64,000 bases of DNA from CAYNXB01 sp964401045 (GCA_964401045.1 CAYNXB010000008.1:1-64000); one strand, 5' to 3'. Positions 16,023 to 26,095 are shown, counted from the first letter of the stretch. The notes: generated by a model from the sequence alone, not told the origin. A program made the numbers and translations.

Positions 16023-16838
16023 TCAGGACAGGGTTCGCGCCACGGCCACGAACTCATCCACAGCCAGCGTCTCTGCGCGGCGCTGCGAATCGATCCCCAG
16101 CGCCTCAAGCGCTGCCAGCGCGCCGGGCACGGACTTGAGGCTCTGGCGCAGCATCTTGCGCCGCTGGCCGAAAGCGGCCTCGGTTACCCGCTCCAGCACG
16201 CGCGCAGACACGCTGGCGGGCATCTCGGCGGGTTCGATGTGGATGATGGCGCTCATCACTTTGGGCGGAGGCGTGAACGCGCTGCGGTGAACCTTCATCG
16301 CCAGCTTCGCGCGCGAGCGCCATTGCGCGAGCACCGCCAGCCGGCCGTAAGCCGAGGTATCCGGCGCGGCGACGATCCGTTGGGCGACCTCCTGCTGAAA
16401 CATCAGCGTGAGCGATGTCCACAGGGGCGGCCATGCCTCGCCGCCGAGCCAGCGCACGAGCAACGCAGTGCCGACATTGTAGGGCAGGTTGGCGACCACC
16501 GCGAAAGGTTCGCCCATCAGCGCGGCGTGGTCCATGGCGAGTGCGTCACCCTCGATCACCCGTAGCTGGCCGGGAAACGCTTCTTCGAGTTCGGCGAGCG
16601 CGGGAAGGCACCGGCGGTCCATCTCGATCGCGGTCACGCGCGCGCCCGCGCGCAGCAAGGCGCGGGTCAGCCCTCCCGGGCCGGGACCGATCTCCAGTAC
16701 CGCCTTGTCCGCGAGATCGCCGGGGATCGCCGCGATGCGATCGAGCAACTGCTCGTCGAACAGGAAGTTCTGCCCGAGCGCCTTCGACGCGCTCAACCCG
16801 TGGCGCGCGATGACTTCGCGAAGGGGAGGTAAGGTCAT
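16023..16838 (-). CDS. rsmA: 16S rRNA dimethyladenosine transferase RsmA (KsgA)
   Basis: 271 residues. [18 protein letters not shown] at the N-terminus, the SAM-binding [16 protein letters not shown] and the catalytic NLPYN ([19 protein letters not shown]) identify KsgA/RsmA, which dimethylates two adjacent adenines near the 3' end of 16S rRNA during 30S maturation. It is the last gene of the lptD-surA-pdxA-rsmA order, with a REP-like element between pdxA and it. Normal length. Confidence 0.96.
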   Translation of the reverse strand: MTLPPLREVIARHGLSASKALGQNFLFDEQLLDRIAAIPGDLADKAVLEIGPGPGGLTRALLRAGARVTAIEMDRRCLPALAELEEAFPGQLRVIEGDALAMDHAALMGEPFAVVANLPYNVGTALLVRWLGGEAWPPLWTSLTLMFQQEVAQRIVAAPDTSAYGRLAVLAQWRSRAKLAMKVHRSAFTPPPKVMSAIIHIEPAEMPASVSARVLERVTEAAFGQRRKMLRQSLKSVPGALAALEALGIDSQRRAETLAVDEFVAVARTLS

Positions 16839-16842
16839 AATT

Positions 16843-16932
16843 CCGTTCGCCCTGAGCGTTCGAAGGGCGGTCCTTTCTTCTGGTCGAGCGCTAAAAGGAA
16901 AAGCGGGGCATCGACAAGCTCAGCCCGAACGG
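16843..16932. repeat. REP-like inverted repeat between pdxA and rsmA
   Basis: Arms CCGTTCGCCCTGAGCGTTCG (from 16843) and GACAAGCTCAGCCCGAACGG (ending 16932) are imperfect reverse complements around a central region of about 50 bases. Same family as 13655-13745; the left arm has lost the TTGT of the usual core. Located 4 bases upstream of the rsmA start, it may affect translation of that gene. Confidence 0.7.
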
Positions 16933-16935
16933 ATG

Positions 16936-17943
16936 TTAATTGGCCGCCCGCCGCGCGGCGCATTCACCGGCAAGCCGGATCGCGGCGATTGTTGCCCCCG
17001 GATTGGCCTTGCCGGTACCGGCAATCGCGAATGCGGTGCCATGGTCGGGCGAGGTGCGCACCAGCGGCAGTCCCAGCGTCATGTTGACGCCCTGGTCGAA
17101 ATCGAGCGTCTTGAGCGGAACCAGCGCCTGATCGTGGTACATGCACAGGGCGACATCGTACGTTTCACGCGCGCGGACGGTAAACATCGCGTCGGCCGGA
17201 TGCGGGCCGCTCGCATCGATCCCTTCGGCCTTGAGCGCAGCGATCGCCGGCTCGATGACCCGGATCTCCTCATCGCCGAACCGGCCGCCTTCGCCTGCAT
17301 GGGGGTTGAGCCCGGCGAGCGCGAGCCGCGGCCGCGCGATGCCGAAGTCCCGTGTCATCGCGGCCGCGACGATGCGCGCCTTGCGCACGATCAGCTCCTC
17401 GGTGAGCAGCCCGGGCACCTCGGCGAGCGCGTTGTGCACGGTTAGCGGAACGGTCCGCAGGCTGGGCCCGGAGAGCAGCATTACCGCGTCGCGCGGATCG
17501 ATCCCGCAGGCGCTGGCAACGAATTCGGTCTGTCCGGGCATCTCAAAGCCGACTTCGGCCAATCGCGCCTTCGACACTGGCCCCGTGATCACAGCGCCCG
17601 CAGCGCCTTGCCGCGCGAGGCCGACTGCAAGGGACAGGGAGGCCAGCGCGCGCTCTGCCCCGGCGCGGTCAGGCTCGCCCGGGTTGTAAGGACCGTCATG
17701 ATCGCCGAGGACGGGCAGCGCTTCACCAAAGCGTTCCGCTGCCTCGTCGGGCGTTTCGACCCGGGCCACCGGGATATCGAGCCCGCGCCGCACGGACGCC
17801 GCCTTGAGCAGTTCACCACCACCCACCGCGAAGAACGCGGGTAGCGCCTCCGTTTCACGCCGTGCCCATGCCTCGCACAGCAGCTCCGGCCCGACGCCCG
17901 CGGGATCGCCAAGCGAGACCGCGAGCGGCGCGAGCGCCGTCAA
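16936..17943 (-). CDS. pdxA: 4-hydroxythreonine-4-phosphate dehydrogenase PdxA
   Basis: 335 residues. VSLGDPAGVGPELLCEAW at the start, GPVSKARLAEVGFEMPGQTEF, and YHDQALVPLKTLDFDQGVNMTLGLP carry the metal-binding and substrate residues of PdxA. It oxidises 4-phosphohydroxy-L-threonine in the DXP-dependent pyridoxal phosphate pathway. Its ATG (17943) overlaps the surA stop (ATGA), so the two are coupled. Length is normal. Confidence 0.95.
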   Translation of the reverse strand: MTALAPLAVSLGDPAGVGPELLCEAWARRETEALPAFFAVGGGELLKAASVRRGLDIPVARVETPDEAAERFGEALPVLGDHDGPYNPGEPDRAGAERALASLSLAVGLARQGAAGAVITGPVSKARLAEVGFEMPGQTEFVASACGIDPRDAVMLLSGPSLRTVPLTVHNALAEVPGLLTEELIVRKARIVAAAMTRDFGIARPRLALAGLNPHAGEGGRFGDEEIRVIEPAIAALKAEGIDASGPHPADAMFTVRARETYDVALCMYHDQALVPLKTLDFDQGVNMTLGLPLVRTSPDHGTAFAIAGTGKANPGATIAAIRLAGECAARRAAN

Positions 17944-19328
17944 TTGAGCTGGCTCAACTCGGTGGGCGAATCGTACTGGATCACCGCATCACGGCGCAAA
18001 TCGCGCAGATAGCGCTGGGCGCGCTTGTTGACGCGGTCGTCCTCGAGCTGCGCCATTATCTTCTCCCGATCCGGGGCAGTGTCTTCCTGCGGCGCGTCGC
18101 GCCCGCACAGAAGCAGCACGCGCACGCCTTCCTCGAGCGAACCGAACGCCGGAGTCGCCTGGCCGACGTTGAGGTCCAGCATCACCCGCTGCAACGCGTC
18201 GGGCAGCGTACGCACACGAACCTGGTCGTTGGCGACCACGTTCGCGCCGAGCGGATTCGCGGCGGCTTCGGCATCGCCGCAGCCGCGGATGCTGGCAATC
18301 GCGGCGTTGAACTTCTCGACCTTCGCGGAACGGTCGGCCTGGCTCATGTCCTTCGGGAAATCGAGCGAGATCTGCTTGAGGCTGAGGACGGCATCGCGCG
18401 GATCGGCGCTCAACACCTGGCGCTTGTCGATCAGGTAGAGGATCGAGAAGCCGCCAGGCACCTCGACCGGCCCGACCAGCTGGCCTGGCTGGAGCTCGCG
18501 GGCCACCGCAGCCAGTTCGGTGGGCAACTGGGGCAGGCGAATCCAGCCCAGATCGCCGCCGACCGCCGCGGTGGACGCTTCGGAGAACTGCCGCGCATAG
18601 GCGACGAAGCTGCCGCCCTGGTGGATCTGGTCGACGATCCGCTTGGCGTTCTGGAACACCGCATCACGATTTTCGCCTGGCGCGGCGAGATAGATTTCAC
18701 CCAGCCGGTACTCCTCGGTGCCTTTGGAGGCTTCGAGGCGCTGCACCAGCTCGTTCACCTCTTCCGAGGAGACGTTGATGAACGGCTGGACGTTGCGCCG
18801 CAGCAGGCGCTGCCACGCGAGCTCGCCCTCGATCTGCCGCTTGAGCGACTGCGGCGAGGAGCCGATCTTGCGCAAGTACGAATCCATCGCCTTGACGTCC
18901 TGCCCGAAGTTCTGGGTAGCGACGCGGGCATAAGTCTGGGCGATCTCGTCGTCGGTGACCTCGATCTCCTGCGCCTTGGCTTCCTGGATCTGCAGGGTCT
19001 CGTCGATCAGGTTGCTGAGCACCTGCTGGCGAAGCCGCTGGATTTCGTCCGCCGCGACGTTGGGATTTTCGTTGGCGGCGAGCACCAGCGCAAGACGCTG
19101 ATCGACATCGGTGCCGGTGATGACCTGGCCGTTGATCTTGGCGGTTGCGCGGCGAAGGTTGGGGTTCTCCCCCAGCAGCGTGATGTTCTCGGGAATGTCG
19201 AGCGGGTTGGCGTTTTCGGCGGGTGCCGGCTGCTGCTCCTGAGCGTAAAGCGGCACGGCCAGCGCCGCGCAAGCGGCGAGCGCGGCCACGCTCGACTTCC
19301 ACAACGGACTCGTTAAACGGATCGGCAT
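17940..19328 (-). CDS. surA: Periplasmic chaperone / peptidyl-prolyl isomerase SurA
   Basis: 462 residues from the ATG at 19328; the open frame extends to 19379 but the next Met gives the proper signal peptide (SSVAALAACAALAVPLYA, cleavage after YAQ or near it). SurA_N domain at about 60-190 (INGQVITGTDVDQRLALVL), and a parvulin domain at about 225-330 (GEIYLAA, FVAYARQFSEASTAAVGGDL, GWIRLPQLP, PVEVPGGFSILYLIDKR). It escorts outer-membrane proteins, including LptD encoded just upstream, through the periplasm. Its stop overlaps the pdxA start. The C-terminal part has diverged more than the core. Confidence 0.92.
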   Translation of the reverse strand: MPIRLTSPLWKSSVAALAACAALAVPLYAQEQQPAPAENANPLDIPENITLLGENPNLRRATAKINGQVITGTDVDQRLALVLAANENPNVAADEIQRLRQQVLSNLIDETLQIQEAKAQEIEVTDDEIAQTYARVATQNFGQDVKAMDSYLRKIGSSPQSLKRQIEGELAWQRLLRRNVQPFINVSSEEVNELVQRLEASKGTEEYRLGEIYLAAPGENRDAVFQNAKRIVDQIHQGGSFVAYARQFSEASTAAVGGDLGWIRLPQLPTELAAVARELQPGQLVGPVEVPGGFSILYLIDKRQVLSADPRDAVLSLKQISLDFPKDMSQADRSAKVEKFNAAIASIRGCGDAEAAANPLGANVVANDQVRVRTLPDALQRVMLDLNVGQATPAFGSLEEGVRVLLLCGRDAPQEDTAPDREKIMAQLEDDRVNKRAQRYLRDLRRDAVIQYDSPTELSQLN

Positions 19329-19475
19329 TCGTGATGGTATCCTGTCAGCGGCGCGACGTACCCCCGCGCCTCCATGCATGGCCCCTGCGCTTTCGCCCAG
19401 AGCTGCTTAACCGAAGCTGAGCGCGCGCGGATAGCGCGTTTACCGCCTCGTGCCAACGAATTGGCGGAGGCTGTC

Positions 19476-21788
19476 CTATTTGAAACCGCCGAGTCCCTTG
19501 AGATCGAGGTAGACCTGGAAGGTGTCGCCGCGTTCGGCGTCGCCGCTCGATGCATAATCCCGCCGCCAGGTGAAGCCCAGCTCGAGGCAGTCGTCGGCAT
19601 AGGCCACGCCGAGCCGGGTGCGCAGCGGCTCGAACCCGTCGGAGGTGAAGGTCGGGTCCTCATCGCGGTCAGTCAGGTTGAACACGCCCGATCCGAACAC
19701 CGACCAGTAGCGCGCGAACGCGACGCGCCCCGCGAGCCGCAGTTCCTCGCGGTCCTGAAGGTCCTCAAGCTCGTCGATGTCGCGGTTCAGCCTCAGGTAG
19801 CCGGCTTCGATGTAGGTCCGATCTGACCCCACTGCTGCGTCGAATTCGTTGCGGCGCACCGCGAGACTGTCCTTATCGACGCGGAAGCGATGGGTCAGCT
19901 TGATCCAGTCGCGGTAACGCACTTCGGTGCGACCGACGAAGTCCGACACCCGCTCCGACAGGCCAGTGCCGTCGGGCAGCAGCGTGCGCTTGTTGGTAAG
20001 GCGGTAGGACTGGCCAATGGTCGACTTGATCCGCACGCCCGGCAAAGTCAGCTGCCAGTCGACGCCGTAGGTGATGCGCGCACTATCCTCGACCCGGTCG
20101 TACCCGGGGAAGCGGTTGAGCGCGAACAGGTTGCTGTCCTCCAGCTCGATCGCGCGCGCGTCCTCGTTCGGCACTGCTAGGTTGCGGATCGGCGGGCTGG
20201 CGACGATCTGCACATGCGGGGTCAGCACCTGGGTTCCGCCGAACAATTGCCCGACCAGCGGCCATTTGACGTCCACTGCCGCCAGCGCCACCGCGCGCGC
20301 CTGCCACCCGCTCTCACCCCGGTAGAGCGCGGTGGTGGTGAGCTCGTTCTCGTCCGAGTGATAGACGTCGCCGCGCACCAGCGCGGTAAAGGTGACTTCC
20401 TGGCCCCAGCGGGTGACGCGCCGCATGTCCCACCGCGCGCCGGCGAACGCGCGTTGCGTGTCCTGCCCGGCGGTGCGCGTGATTGCGAGCGTGTTCGCAT
20501 GAAGCTCGACCGTGCCGCCAAGCACCGGATCGGCGAGCCGGCGGCGATAGTCGATCAGCGGTACCGCCAGCGGCACCTGCCCCTGCGGATCTCCGACGCG
20601 CAGCGTCTGCGTCCCCCAGCCGGCGATCGACAGGTAGGAATCCTGGTCGATCCGCTCGACCTCGACCATCGAGCGCAGCCGGTCCTCGCGGCTGATGTCG
20701 TACCGGCGCAGGAAGGTACGGTCGCTGGCGAGACGCAGGGAACCGGTCACGCTCCATTCGGGCGAGAGCTGGAAGCGGCCGTTAGTGAACAAGTAGCCGC
20801 GCCAGTCTTCCTGCTCGTCGGCGCCGCCCTGGCTGATCGGGATGCGGGAGGAGCGGGTGAGGTATCCCGTAAGCTGTACCGCGCCGGGCGCGAACAGCCC
20901 GCGGTACTGCACAGAGGCCATCGGCGGAGCGTCGGAAAAGACGTAGGCCGAGGCCACCAGATCCTGGTTGTCGGCGAGACGCAGGTAATAGCTGTCGCTG
21001 ATTTCGAGCCCGTTCGATTCCGAAATCCGCAAGTCGGGAATCAGGATGCCCGAGATCGCTTCGCCAGCGGTCGATACGGTAAGGCCGGGAATCGGCAGCA
21101 GCGGCACGCCGAACAGCTCGAGCCGCGCGCCGCGGAAGCGCACCCGGTCGGCCTTGGGATCGTAAGTCACGCGGTTGGCGGTGATGCGCCAGCTCGGCCG
21201 CTTGGGGCAGCCTTCGGCGGTCTCGACCGAGCACGCGCTGTAGGCGGCGTCGGTCAGCACGATCGTGCCGTCCTCCGCGCGCGTGCCGGTGCGCGCCGCC
21301 AGCCGCGCGCCCTCGGCCAACGCCAGCAGCAGGTTCTCCATCGCCCCGGCCTCGAGCTTCTCGGTCAGCTCGAGCTTGTCGGTGAACAGCTGGTTGCCGT
21401 TCTCGTCGACCAGACGGATCGCGCCTTCGGCCAGGATCGAGCCAGTCTTGCGATTCCACGTCACCGAGTTCGCCCGTACCGACTGGCCGCGGCTCTTGAG
21501 CACGACGTTGCCGCTGGCAGTGACGATGTCCGCCTCGGTGTCGTAGCGAAGCTCGTCGGCTTCGAAATCGATTGCCCGTTCACCGGATTCGGCCGGCTGG
21601 GCTTTCGGCACGCTCGGGACTTCGGGCCGCGGGTTGCGCAGATCGTCGATCGTTTCGAGCCCCGGGGCCTGGCCGCCGTCCTGCGCATGCGCGGCGATCG
21701 GCCACGAGCATGCCAGTATAGCTAACGCAATTCCCCGGCGCACGGCGAACGGACGGCACGGCAAGGCTCGCGGCGCGGCGGGGGGCAT
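19476..21788 (-). CDS. lptD: LPS-assembly outer-membrane protein LptD
   Basis: 770 residues. Signal peptide (GIALAILACSWPIAAHAQ), a periplasmic OstA/LptA-like beta-jellyroll domain at about 70-180 (ADIVTASGNVVLKSRGQSVR) and a long C-terminal beta-barrel with alternating aromatic strands ending FQVYLDLKGLGGFK. LptD with LptE inserts lipopolysaccharide into the outer leaflet. Cys residues (YSACSVETAEGC) are present in the linker, but the exact disulfide pattern of E. coli is not evident. First gene of the operon; 147 bases separate it from surA. Divergent from pepA with 95 bases between the starts, a common arrangement in alphaproteobacteria. Confidence 0.94.
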   Translation of the reverse strand: MPPAAPRALPCRPFAVRRGIALAILACSWPIAAHAQDGGQAPGLETIDDLRNPRPEVPSVPKAQPAESGERAIDFEADELRYDTEADIVTASGNVVLKSRGQSVRANSVTWNRKTGSILAEGAIRLVDENGNQLFTDKLELTEKLEAGAMENLLLALAEGARLAARTGTRAEDGTIVLTDAAYSACSVETAEGCPKRPSWRITANRVTYDPKADRVRFRGARLELFGVPLLPIPGLTVSTAGEAISGILIPDLRISESNGLEISDSYYLRLADNQDLVASAYVFSDAPPMASVQYRGLFAPGAVQLTGYLTRSSRIPISQGGADEQEDWRGYLFTNGRFQLSPEWSVTGSLRLASDRTFLRRYDISREDRLRSMVEVERIDQDSYLSIAGWGTQTLRVGDPQGQVPLAVPLIDYRRRLADPVLGGTVELHANTLAITRTAGQDTQRAFAGARWDMRRVTRWGQEVTFTALVRGDVYHSDENELTTTALYRGESGWQARAVALAAVDVKWPLVGQLFGGTQVLTPHVQIVASPPIRNLAVPNEDARAIELEDSNLFALNRFPGYDRVEDSARITYGVDWQLTLPGVRIKSTIGQSYRLTNKRTLLPDGTGLSERVSDFVGRTEVRYRDWIKLTHRFRVDKDSLAVRRNEFDAAVGSDRTYIEAGYLRLNRDIDELEDLQDREELRLAGRVAFARYWSVFGSGVFNLTDRDEDPTFTSDGFEPLRTRLGVAYADDCLELGFTWRRDYASSGDAERGDTFQVYLDLKGLGGFK

Positions 21789-21883
21789 GGGTTGCCTATT
21801 GCACCGGTGGAAACTAATCGCAACGCCAGCAATTCGAGGGATGCGCGCCAGTTGCGCCGCCTCGACAGTTCACCGGAGATTCC

Positions 21884-23347
21884 ATGCAAATCCAGTTTCG
21901 TGCCGCCGCCGATGGCCCGCTCCCGCGGCTCCAGGCCCAAGTCGTCGAGCAGGACAAGTTGCCTGCCAGCCTCGAAGCCACGGTGCGCGAAGGCGCTTCC
22001 GCGGCGCGCTTCGCCGGCAAAGCCGGGCAAGTATTTGAAACCTTCGTCGAGCGCGATGGCCGCGTCGTACGTCTTGCGCTGACGGGAATCGGTAAGCCCG
22101 ACGATGCCGAGCGGGTCGCCAGTCTCGAAAAAGCCGGCGCGGCGCTGGCCGCGCGGTTCCTGACCGCGGGCGAGGCCGAACTGGCCCTCGACCTCTCCGG
22201 CGCCAACCTCTCGCCAGAGCAGGGCGCGGCGCTGCTGCTCGGTCTGCGGCTGCGTGGCTGGCGCTACGACATCTACCGTACCCGGTTGAAGGACGAGCAG
22301 AAGGTCAGCCTCGAGACGGTCACCGTCACCGGCGCGCCTGCGGGGATCGACGTTGCCTGGGCAGACGCGCGAGCCGTCGCCGATGGCGTCGAGTTCACGC
22401 GCGAGCTGGTGTCCGAGCCGGCCAACATCATCTATCCCGAGAGCTTTGTCGCCCGCTGCAAGGAACGCTTCGAGGGCACCGGAATCGAGCTGGTCGTGCT
22501 CGGCGAGGCCGAGATGGCCCAGCTCGGCATGGGCGCGCTGCTTGGTGTGTCGCAGGGCTCGGTCCGCGACGCGCAGCTCCTGTGCCTCAAGTGGCTGGGC
22601 GGCGAAGCGGGCGGCAAGCCAACCGCGTTCGTCGGCAAGGGCGTCACCTTCGATACCGGCGGCATCTCGATCAAGCCCGCTGCCGGCATGGAAGAGATGA
22701 AGTGGGACATGGGCGGCGCCGGAGCGGTTGCCGGAGCAATGCTGGCGCTCGCCAAGCGCAAGGCCATGGCCAACGTGATCGGCGTGTGCGGTCTGGTCGA
22801 GAACATGCCCGACGGCAACGCCCAGCGCCCCGGCGATGTGGTGACCACGATGTCCGGCCAGACGGTGGAGGTGATCAACACCGACGCAGAAGGGCGGTTG
22901 GTGTTGTGCGACGCTCTGACCTGGGTGCAGCGGAAATTCGGGCCCGCAGCAATCGTCGATCTCGCCACACTCACCGGGGCGATGGTGATCTCGCTCGGCC
23001 ACGAGCAGGCGGGCATGTTCTCGAACGATGAGAAGCTCGCCGACAAGCTTCTCGCCGCCGGCCGGACCAGCGGGGACAAGTTGTGGCGCTTTCCGCTTTC
23101 GCCGGCTTACGACAAGCTGATCGACAGCCCGATCGCGGACATGAAGAATGTCGGTCCGCGCTACGGCGGCTCGATCACGGCGGCGCAGTTCCTCCAGCGC
23201 TTCATCGAAAGCGGCACGCCGTGGGCGCACCTCGACATCGCGGGCATGGCATGGGCCGACAAGCCCGGCGCGACGTGGGAGAAGGGCGCGACCGGCTACG
23301 GCGTGCGCCTGCTCGATCAATACGTGCGGGACGTTTTGGAGGGCTGA
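21884..23347 (+). CDS. pepA: Leucyl aminopeptidase PepA
   Basis: 487 residues, M17 family. The zinc-binding core reads AFVGKGVTFDTGGISIKPAA, then NVIGVCGLVENMPDGNAQRPGDV (split here) and the signature NTDAEGRLVL, with the catalytic Lys and Arg in these motifs. A cytosolic homohexamer that removes N-terminal residues from peptides. Start ATG 21884 is preceded by GGAG. Divergent from lptD and followed, after a triple 32-base repeat, by holC. Confidence 0.96.
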   Translation: MQIQFRAAADGPLPRLQAQVVEQDKLPASLEATVREGASAARFAGKAGQVFETFVERDGRVVRLALTGIGKPDDAERVASLEKAGAALAARFLTAGEAELALDLSGANLSPEQGAALLLGLRLRGWRYDIYRTRLKDEQKVSLETVTVTGAPAGIDVAWADARAVADGVEFTRELVSEPANIIYPESFVARCKERFEGTGIELVVLGEAEMAQLGMGALLGVSQGSVRDAQLLCLKWLGGEAGGKPTAFVGKGVTFDTGGISIKPAAGMEEMKWDMGGAGAVAGAMLALAKRKAMANVIGVCGLVENMPDGNAQRPGDVVTTMSGQTVEVINTDAEGRLVLCDALTWVQRKFGPAAIVDLATLTGAMVISLGHEQAGMFSNDEKLADKLLAAGRTSGDKLWRFPLSPAYDKLIDSPIADMKNVGPRYGGSITAAQFLQRFIESGTPWAHLDIAGMAWADKPGATWEKGATGYGVRLLDQYVRDVLEG

Positions 23348-23442
23348 TCGCCCTCGGGCAGCGAAGCGGTAGGGCAACATCGCCCTCAGGCAGCGAAGCG
23401 ATAGGGCAACATCGCCCTCAAACAGCGAAGCGGTAGGGCAAC
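23347..23442. repeat. Three tandem 32-base repeats between pepA and holC
   Basis: Units 23347-23378, 23379-23410 and 23411-23442 share ATCGCCCTC, then a variable triplet (GGG, AGG or AAA), then CAGCGAAGCG, one variable base, and TAGGGCAAC. Each unit contains GCCCT and AGGGC and can fold into a small hairpin. The first unit uses the last base of the pepA stop codon, and the third ends 5 bases before the holC ATG, so holC has no ordinary Shine-Dalgarno site except within the repeat. Confidence 0.9.
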
Positions 23443-23447
23443 AAGCA

Positions 23448-23885
23448 ATGCAGCTCGATTTCTGGCAGGCTTCGCGCGATCCGGTGGAGCGGGTCGTCGC
23501 GCTCATCGCGGAGCGGACGCGAAGCTCCGGCGAGAGGCTGCTCGTCGTGTCTGAAAACGAAGCGCAGCGTGCGTCGCTGAGCCGGGCTTTGTGGGAAGCG
23601 AAGCCGGCGGCGTTCCTCGCCAACGGCGAGGCTGGTGCAGCCCATGCTGCGCGCCAGCCGATCCTGCTTTCCGCCGCGTGCGAGGCCGAGAACGGCGCGA
23701 AGTATGTCGTCATCGCCGACGGCATCTGGCGCGAACGTGCGGCGATGTTCGAGCGGGCGATCCTCCTGTTTGAAGAAGCTGCCGTCGAGGGCGCGCGGGC
23801 GGTGTGGCGTCAGTTCGACGGACGCGAGGACGTCGCGCGCAGCTACTACGCGCAGGAAGACGGGAAGTGGACGCGCAAGGCCTGA
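23448..23885 (+). CDS. holC: DNA polymerase III chi subunit HolC
   Basis: 145 residues. MQLDFWQASRDPVERVVALI at the start and RVVWRQ-type ending (ARAVWRQFDGREDVARSYYAQ) with a Rossmann-like core (GERLLVVSENEAQRASLSRALW) fit the alphaproteobacterial chi family. Chi links the clamp loader to single-strand binding protein. It is downstream of pepA, the conserved pepA-holC order. The start at 23448 lacks a clear Shine-Dalgarno sequence because the tandem repeat runs up to it. Confidence 0.9.
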   Translation: MQLDFWQASRDPVERVVALIAERTRSSGERLLVVSENEAQRASLSRALWEAKPAAFLANGEAGAAHAARQPILLSAACEAENGAKYVVIADGIWRERAAMFERAILLFEEAAVEGARAVWRQFDGREDVARSYYAQEDGKWTRKA

Positions 23886-23969
23886 TCCCATAACCAAGCT
23901 TGCGCGGCAGGAAGCCGCCCGCTAGGCGCCCGCCCGAAATCCCTTCAAAAGACTTGCAAGGAATACAAG

Positions 23970-24392
<423 letters not shown>

Positions 24393-24401
24393 TCACCGGG
24401 C

Positions 24402-25082
24402 TCAGGCCCGCGCCACCCATCCGCGCCAGGTGAACGCGGCGTAGAATAGCGCTACGTCGCGGAACCCTGCCTCACGCATCAGCTCGGCATCCTGTTCCGG
24501 GCTCAAGAGGTCGAGGTTCTCGCCCACGGCCTTTTGCGCCTGGTGCGCCTTTTCCGGGTCAACGCCACTCGAAATGCCGAACGCGGCATAGCGGCGCAGC
24601 CAGGTGTCGCGCTCGTCCCCCTGCGGAAAGCTGGAATGGGCGGCGACGAACGGGGCGCCGGGCTTGAGCCGCGCCCTGATCTCCCGCAGCGTCCGCAGGC
24701 GCTCGCCGGCGTCGAGGAAGTGCAGCGTCAGCAGGCACGACGCGCCGTCGAACGGCCCCCGTGGAGCGTCGTCGATATAGCCTTCGACAAATTCGGCGCG
24801 ATCGGCGAGCGGGCCGAGCGTCGCGCGTGCAAGGTCGAGCATTTGCACCGCTGGGTCCACGCCGACGAAGCGCCAGCCCGGCTGCATCTCGGCGAAGACC
24901 TTCATCTCAAGCCCGCCACCGGCCCCGAGCACGAGGATTTCGGCGTCGGCCCGCGCGGGTTCGGCCAGTAGCAGCCCGGCCATGCGCTGCATGTCGGCGT
25001 AGCCAGGCATGAAGCGGGGCGGGTTCGCCACGTACTGCTCGACGGCGACGGGGTCTTTGAACATTTCGAGGAATGCGCTCAT
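24402..25082 (-). CDS. Class I SAM-dependent methyltransferase
   Basis: 226 residues from the ATG at 25082 (MSAFLEMFKDPVAVEQYVAN); the open frame continues six codons upstream (MRHVCC) but that start is less likely. Motif I is ILVLGAGGGLEMKVFAE, the acidic ribose-binding residue is in FVGVDPAVQMLDLAR, and motif IV is GPFDGASCLLTLHFL. The fold resembles the CmoA/UbiE-like Methyltransf_25 group; the substrate cannot be told. It is convergent with ndk and is followed upstream by the purN gene on the same strand. Confidence 0.75.
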   Translation of the reverse strand: MSAFLEMFKDPVAVEQYVANPPRFMPGYADMQRMAGLLLAEPARADAEILVLGAGGGLEMKVFAEMQPGWRFVGVDPAVQMLDLARATLGPLADRAEFVEGYIDDAPRGPFDGASCLLTLHFLDAGERLRTLREIRARLKPGAPFVAAHSSFPQGDERDTWLRRYAAFGISSGVDPEKAHQAQKAVGENLDLLSPEQDAELMREAGFRDVALFYAAFTWRGWVARA

Positions 25083-25132
25083 GCAGCACACATGACGCAT
25101 GATATAATGTTACACAAGCATTCGATGGCCGG

Positions 25133-26095
25133 CTAGAAAGAGTCCGCTGCGTCAATCAGGCCGGTAAGCCGCTTCGGCGCAACGCTGCGCCACGACCGGG
25201 CGAGCCATTCACCGACATGGTCCCAATCGACCTCCGGCCGATTGAGAGTCACGCCAACCCAGCCCGACGCACCGTAGTAAGCGGGCCGGTAATATGTATC
25301 CGGGTCGCGCTCGATCAGCGCCGCAAGCTCGTCGGGGCCATCGGTCTTGACCAATAGCCCGATCTCGTCGGCCCCGTGATGGCGATCGGCGAAGTAGGCG
25401 AAGAACTTGCCGCTCTTGCCGCCGGTGCGCCAGCCGGGCGATCCGTGGCTGTCGCGTTCTTCGACTTCCGGCAGGGCCAGGGCCCGTTCGCGCACTTGCT
25501 GGACAAGCCAGTCGGCCCGGTACGGCCGGCCGACATATTCGGCCAGCATGCGCGGATAGAGCTGGTATTCGGCCATCAGCACGCGCGCGCTGAGTGTCCC
25601 GGGCGTATCGTCGGGCAGGATGCGCACCGCGATCTGGCCGAGGATCGGCCCGGCATCGAGCTCCTCGGTTACGACGTGGACCGTGCAGCCGCCTTCCTTC
25701 TCGCCCGCCTCGATCGCGCGCTCGTGGGTATGCAGGCCCTTGTACTTGGGCAGCAGCGAAGGATGGGTGTTGACGATGCGCCCGGCCCAGCGCTCGACGA
25801 AGCTGCCGGTCAGCACCCGCATGTAGCCCGCGAGCGCTATATATTCGGCCCTGGCGCCCCTCAGCGCATCTTCGACGATCGCTTCGTGCGCGGCGCGCTC
25901 CAGTCCGAGGTGCGGGTGGGCGAACGTCGGGATGCCCTCGGCCCTGGCGATGGCGAGGCCGCGTGCGTCGGGATCGTTTCCGGCGACCAGCACGATTTCA
26001 TAGGGCGCATCGGGCAGACGCGAGGCGAACAGCAGCGAGGACATCGTCGTGCCGTTGCCCGAGAGCAGCACGGCCACGCGCGCCTTCTCAGGCAT
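25133..26095 (-). CDS. purN: Phosphoribosylglycinamide formyltransferase PurN fused to an MmcQ/YjbR-like domain
   Basis: 320 residues. Residues 1-190 are Pur[37 protein letters not shown] with the catalytic Asn-His-Asp set (IVNTHPS and the later DAGPI), transferring formyl from 10-formyl-THF to GAR in purine synthesis. Residues about 205-318 are an MmcQ/YjbR-type (DUF419) domain: [52 protein letters not shown]. The two are in one frame with no stop between them. Its ATG lies within the last codons of purM (8-base overlap ATGCCTGA). YjbR domains are DNA-binding-like folds of unknown role; the value of the fusion is unknown. Confidence 0.9.
   Translation of the reverse strand: MPEKARVAVLLSGNGTTMSSLLFASRLPDAPYEIVLVAGNDPDARGLAIARAEGIPTFAHPHLGLERAAHEAIVEDALRGARAEYIALAGYMRVLTGSFVERWAGRIVNTHPSLLPKYKGLHTHERAIEAGEKEGGCTVHVVTEELDAGPILGQIAVRILPDDTPGTLSARVLMAEYQLYPRMLAEYVGRPYRADWLVQQVRERALALPEVEERDSHGSPGWRTGGKSGKFFAYFADRHHGADEIGLLVKTDGPDELAALIERDPDTYYRPAYYGASGWVGVTLNRPEVDWDHVGEWLARSWRSVAPKRLTGLIDAADSF

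Noticed and set aside
23347..23442. CRISPR array
   Set aside because: Three 32-base units follow each other directly with no spacers, and no cas genes are near.
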